NCBI GenBank assembly: GCA_031255525.1
Contig: JAIRSJ010000001.1
Coordinates: forward strand, 1-41,653
Source: Campylobacteraceae bacterium
Lineage (GTDB): Bacteria > Campylobacterota > Campylobacteria > Campylobacterales > Campylobacteraceae
Length of the DNA: 41,653 nt
Direction: 5' to 3'
Shown: piece by piece, positions 40,715-41,653 of the stretch
How the letters are laid out: each line of letters opens with the position of its first letter
How positions within the stretch are numbered: position 1 is the stretch's first letter
Notes under the pieces: generated by a model
What the model saw: the letters and a program-made list of their open reading frames with translations, nothing else
The model's database searches: none
Told to the model about the DNA's origin: nothing
Program-made: the position numbers and the translations under genes

Positions 40715-40933
40715 TAAGATAAGCTGATAAGTTGCAAAGTGTGCGCCTAAAAAGTCGCATCTTTTGAAGCTTATAGTGTTGTCGACTGAAAAAACATTAT
40801 AAGTGTTGTCCGCCCATGAGTAACCAACAGGTATTAAAAGGGCTATGGCAGGTGAAAAGCACTATCAATAGACTGTAGTGGTTTATCGGCGTGTGTGTTT
40901 AGTAGCCTGTCTATTTGTAAATAAGGTTGTTAA

Positions 40934-41653
40934 ATGATAGATTGTTTTTTGAAAAAAGGACTTGAGAAGATAGGCAAGATAATAGGTAAAGCAGGAGATG
41001 TTGAGATCGGAGGTAATATCAAACCAAACGATACGCTTCCTAATAAATCGTATCTTGTGAAAACAAAGAACAGAGAGAAGATAAGAGAGTTTTTCCACAA
41101 TGTAAAAACCAAACCGTTTGATGAAGTAGAGCCTGCAATAGAGTTAGGACGGATCAATGACATTCTTGCAGATAAAATCAAAGAGGCTTTTGGAATTGAC
41201 ATAAAAGGGTTCAAAAGGGTTATTACAAAAGACGGTTTTATACATGTAAAAAATAGACATACCGAGATAAACCCCAAAGATACAAAGCCTATTACCGAAG
41301 ATGATATGTTAAGATACGAGGATATAGTAGATAATCCCGATAAGATAGCTCATACAAAAACACCTCAGGGATTAGATGCTATTGTATATCAAAAACAGTA
41401 TGACGACGCAATCTATATAGTTGAAGAGATAAGAAGCAGCACACGAAGAGGTAAAACTCCATTACTCGCCTTAAAAACAATGTTTAAAAACGATATCAAC
41501 AAATGGAAAAAATATAAAAATGAGAATATAGAATGGATAAATATTGAAAATAAGGGTTATCAGGCGAATAATGCTCAAGCTCTAAAGCCTGAACCTGCAT
41601 CTTACGTCCAAAACGCTCCTGACACTCCCTCTGCTGATATTATACCACAAAAC
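40934..41653 (+). CDS. PBECR3-like phage/ICE nuclease-domain protein, open at window end
   Basis: Translation from ATG 40934: MIDCFLKKGLEKIGKIIGKAGDVEIGGNIKPNDTLPNKSYLVKTKNREKIREFF...FKRVITKDGFIHVKNRHTEINPKDTKPITEDDMLRYEDIVDNPDKI...YIVEEIRSSTRRGKTPLLALKTMFK; no stop before 41653, so absent from the ORF track. Confidence 0.65.
   Translation, partial: MIDCFLKKGLEKIGKIIGKAGDVEIGGNIKPNDTLPNKSYLVKTKNREKIREFFHNVKTKPFDEVEPAIELGRINDILADKIKEAFGIDIKGFKRVITKDGFIHVKNRHTEINPKDTKPITEDDMLRYEDIVDNPDKIAHTKTPQGLDAIVYQKQYDDAIYIVEEIRSSTRRGKTPLLALKTMFKNDINKWKKYKNENIEWINIENKGYQANNAQALKPEPASYVQNAPDTPSADIIPQN

Overview
AT-rich chromosomal window consistent with Campylobacterota (Campylobacter-like), based on gene order and protein families. 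Most of it is housekeeping core. In order: 5' end of a NifS/IscS-type cysteine desulfurase (truncated by the window edge); folE; tig-clpP-def; a ComM/YifB AAA ATPase; a DUF4405-like membrane protein; a NikK/NikL-like pair; a bifunctional NAD(P)H-hydrate repair enzyme; purN; yraN-trxA-trxB-dapB-purF and a YhcC/TIGR01212-type radical SAM gene; topA; a complete 14-gene nuo operon (nuoN to nuoA, minus strand) with the NuoE and NuoF positions filled by non-canonical proteins; and an ssu-type sulfonate operon (ssuD, a 9-aa leader-like ORF, ssuA, ssuC, ssuB). The last ~2.8 kb (from 38862) changes character. It encodes two tandem proteins resembling the BECR-nuclease parts of phage/ICE polyvalent proteins (PBECR/DUF3519-like). 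The first contains an overlapping +1-frame ORF of 116 aa with its own Shine-Dalgarno-like sequence. Other points for follow-up: the short leader ORF inside the sulfonate operon, internal similarity between the NuoF-slot protein and the MopB-like half of NuoG, a palindrome-rich junction upstream of ssuD, and unusually long gene-free spacers with candidate micro-ORFs and decayed genes. No tRNA, rRNA, CRISPR array or transposase was seen. All assignments come from reading the sequence and recalled family motifs; no database search was run.
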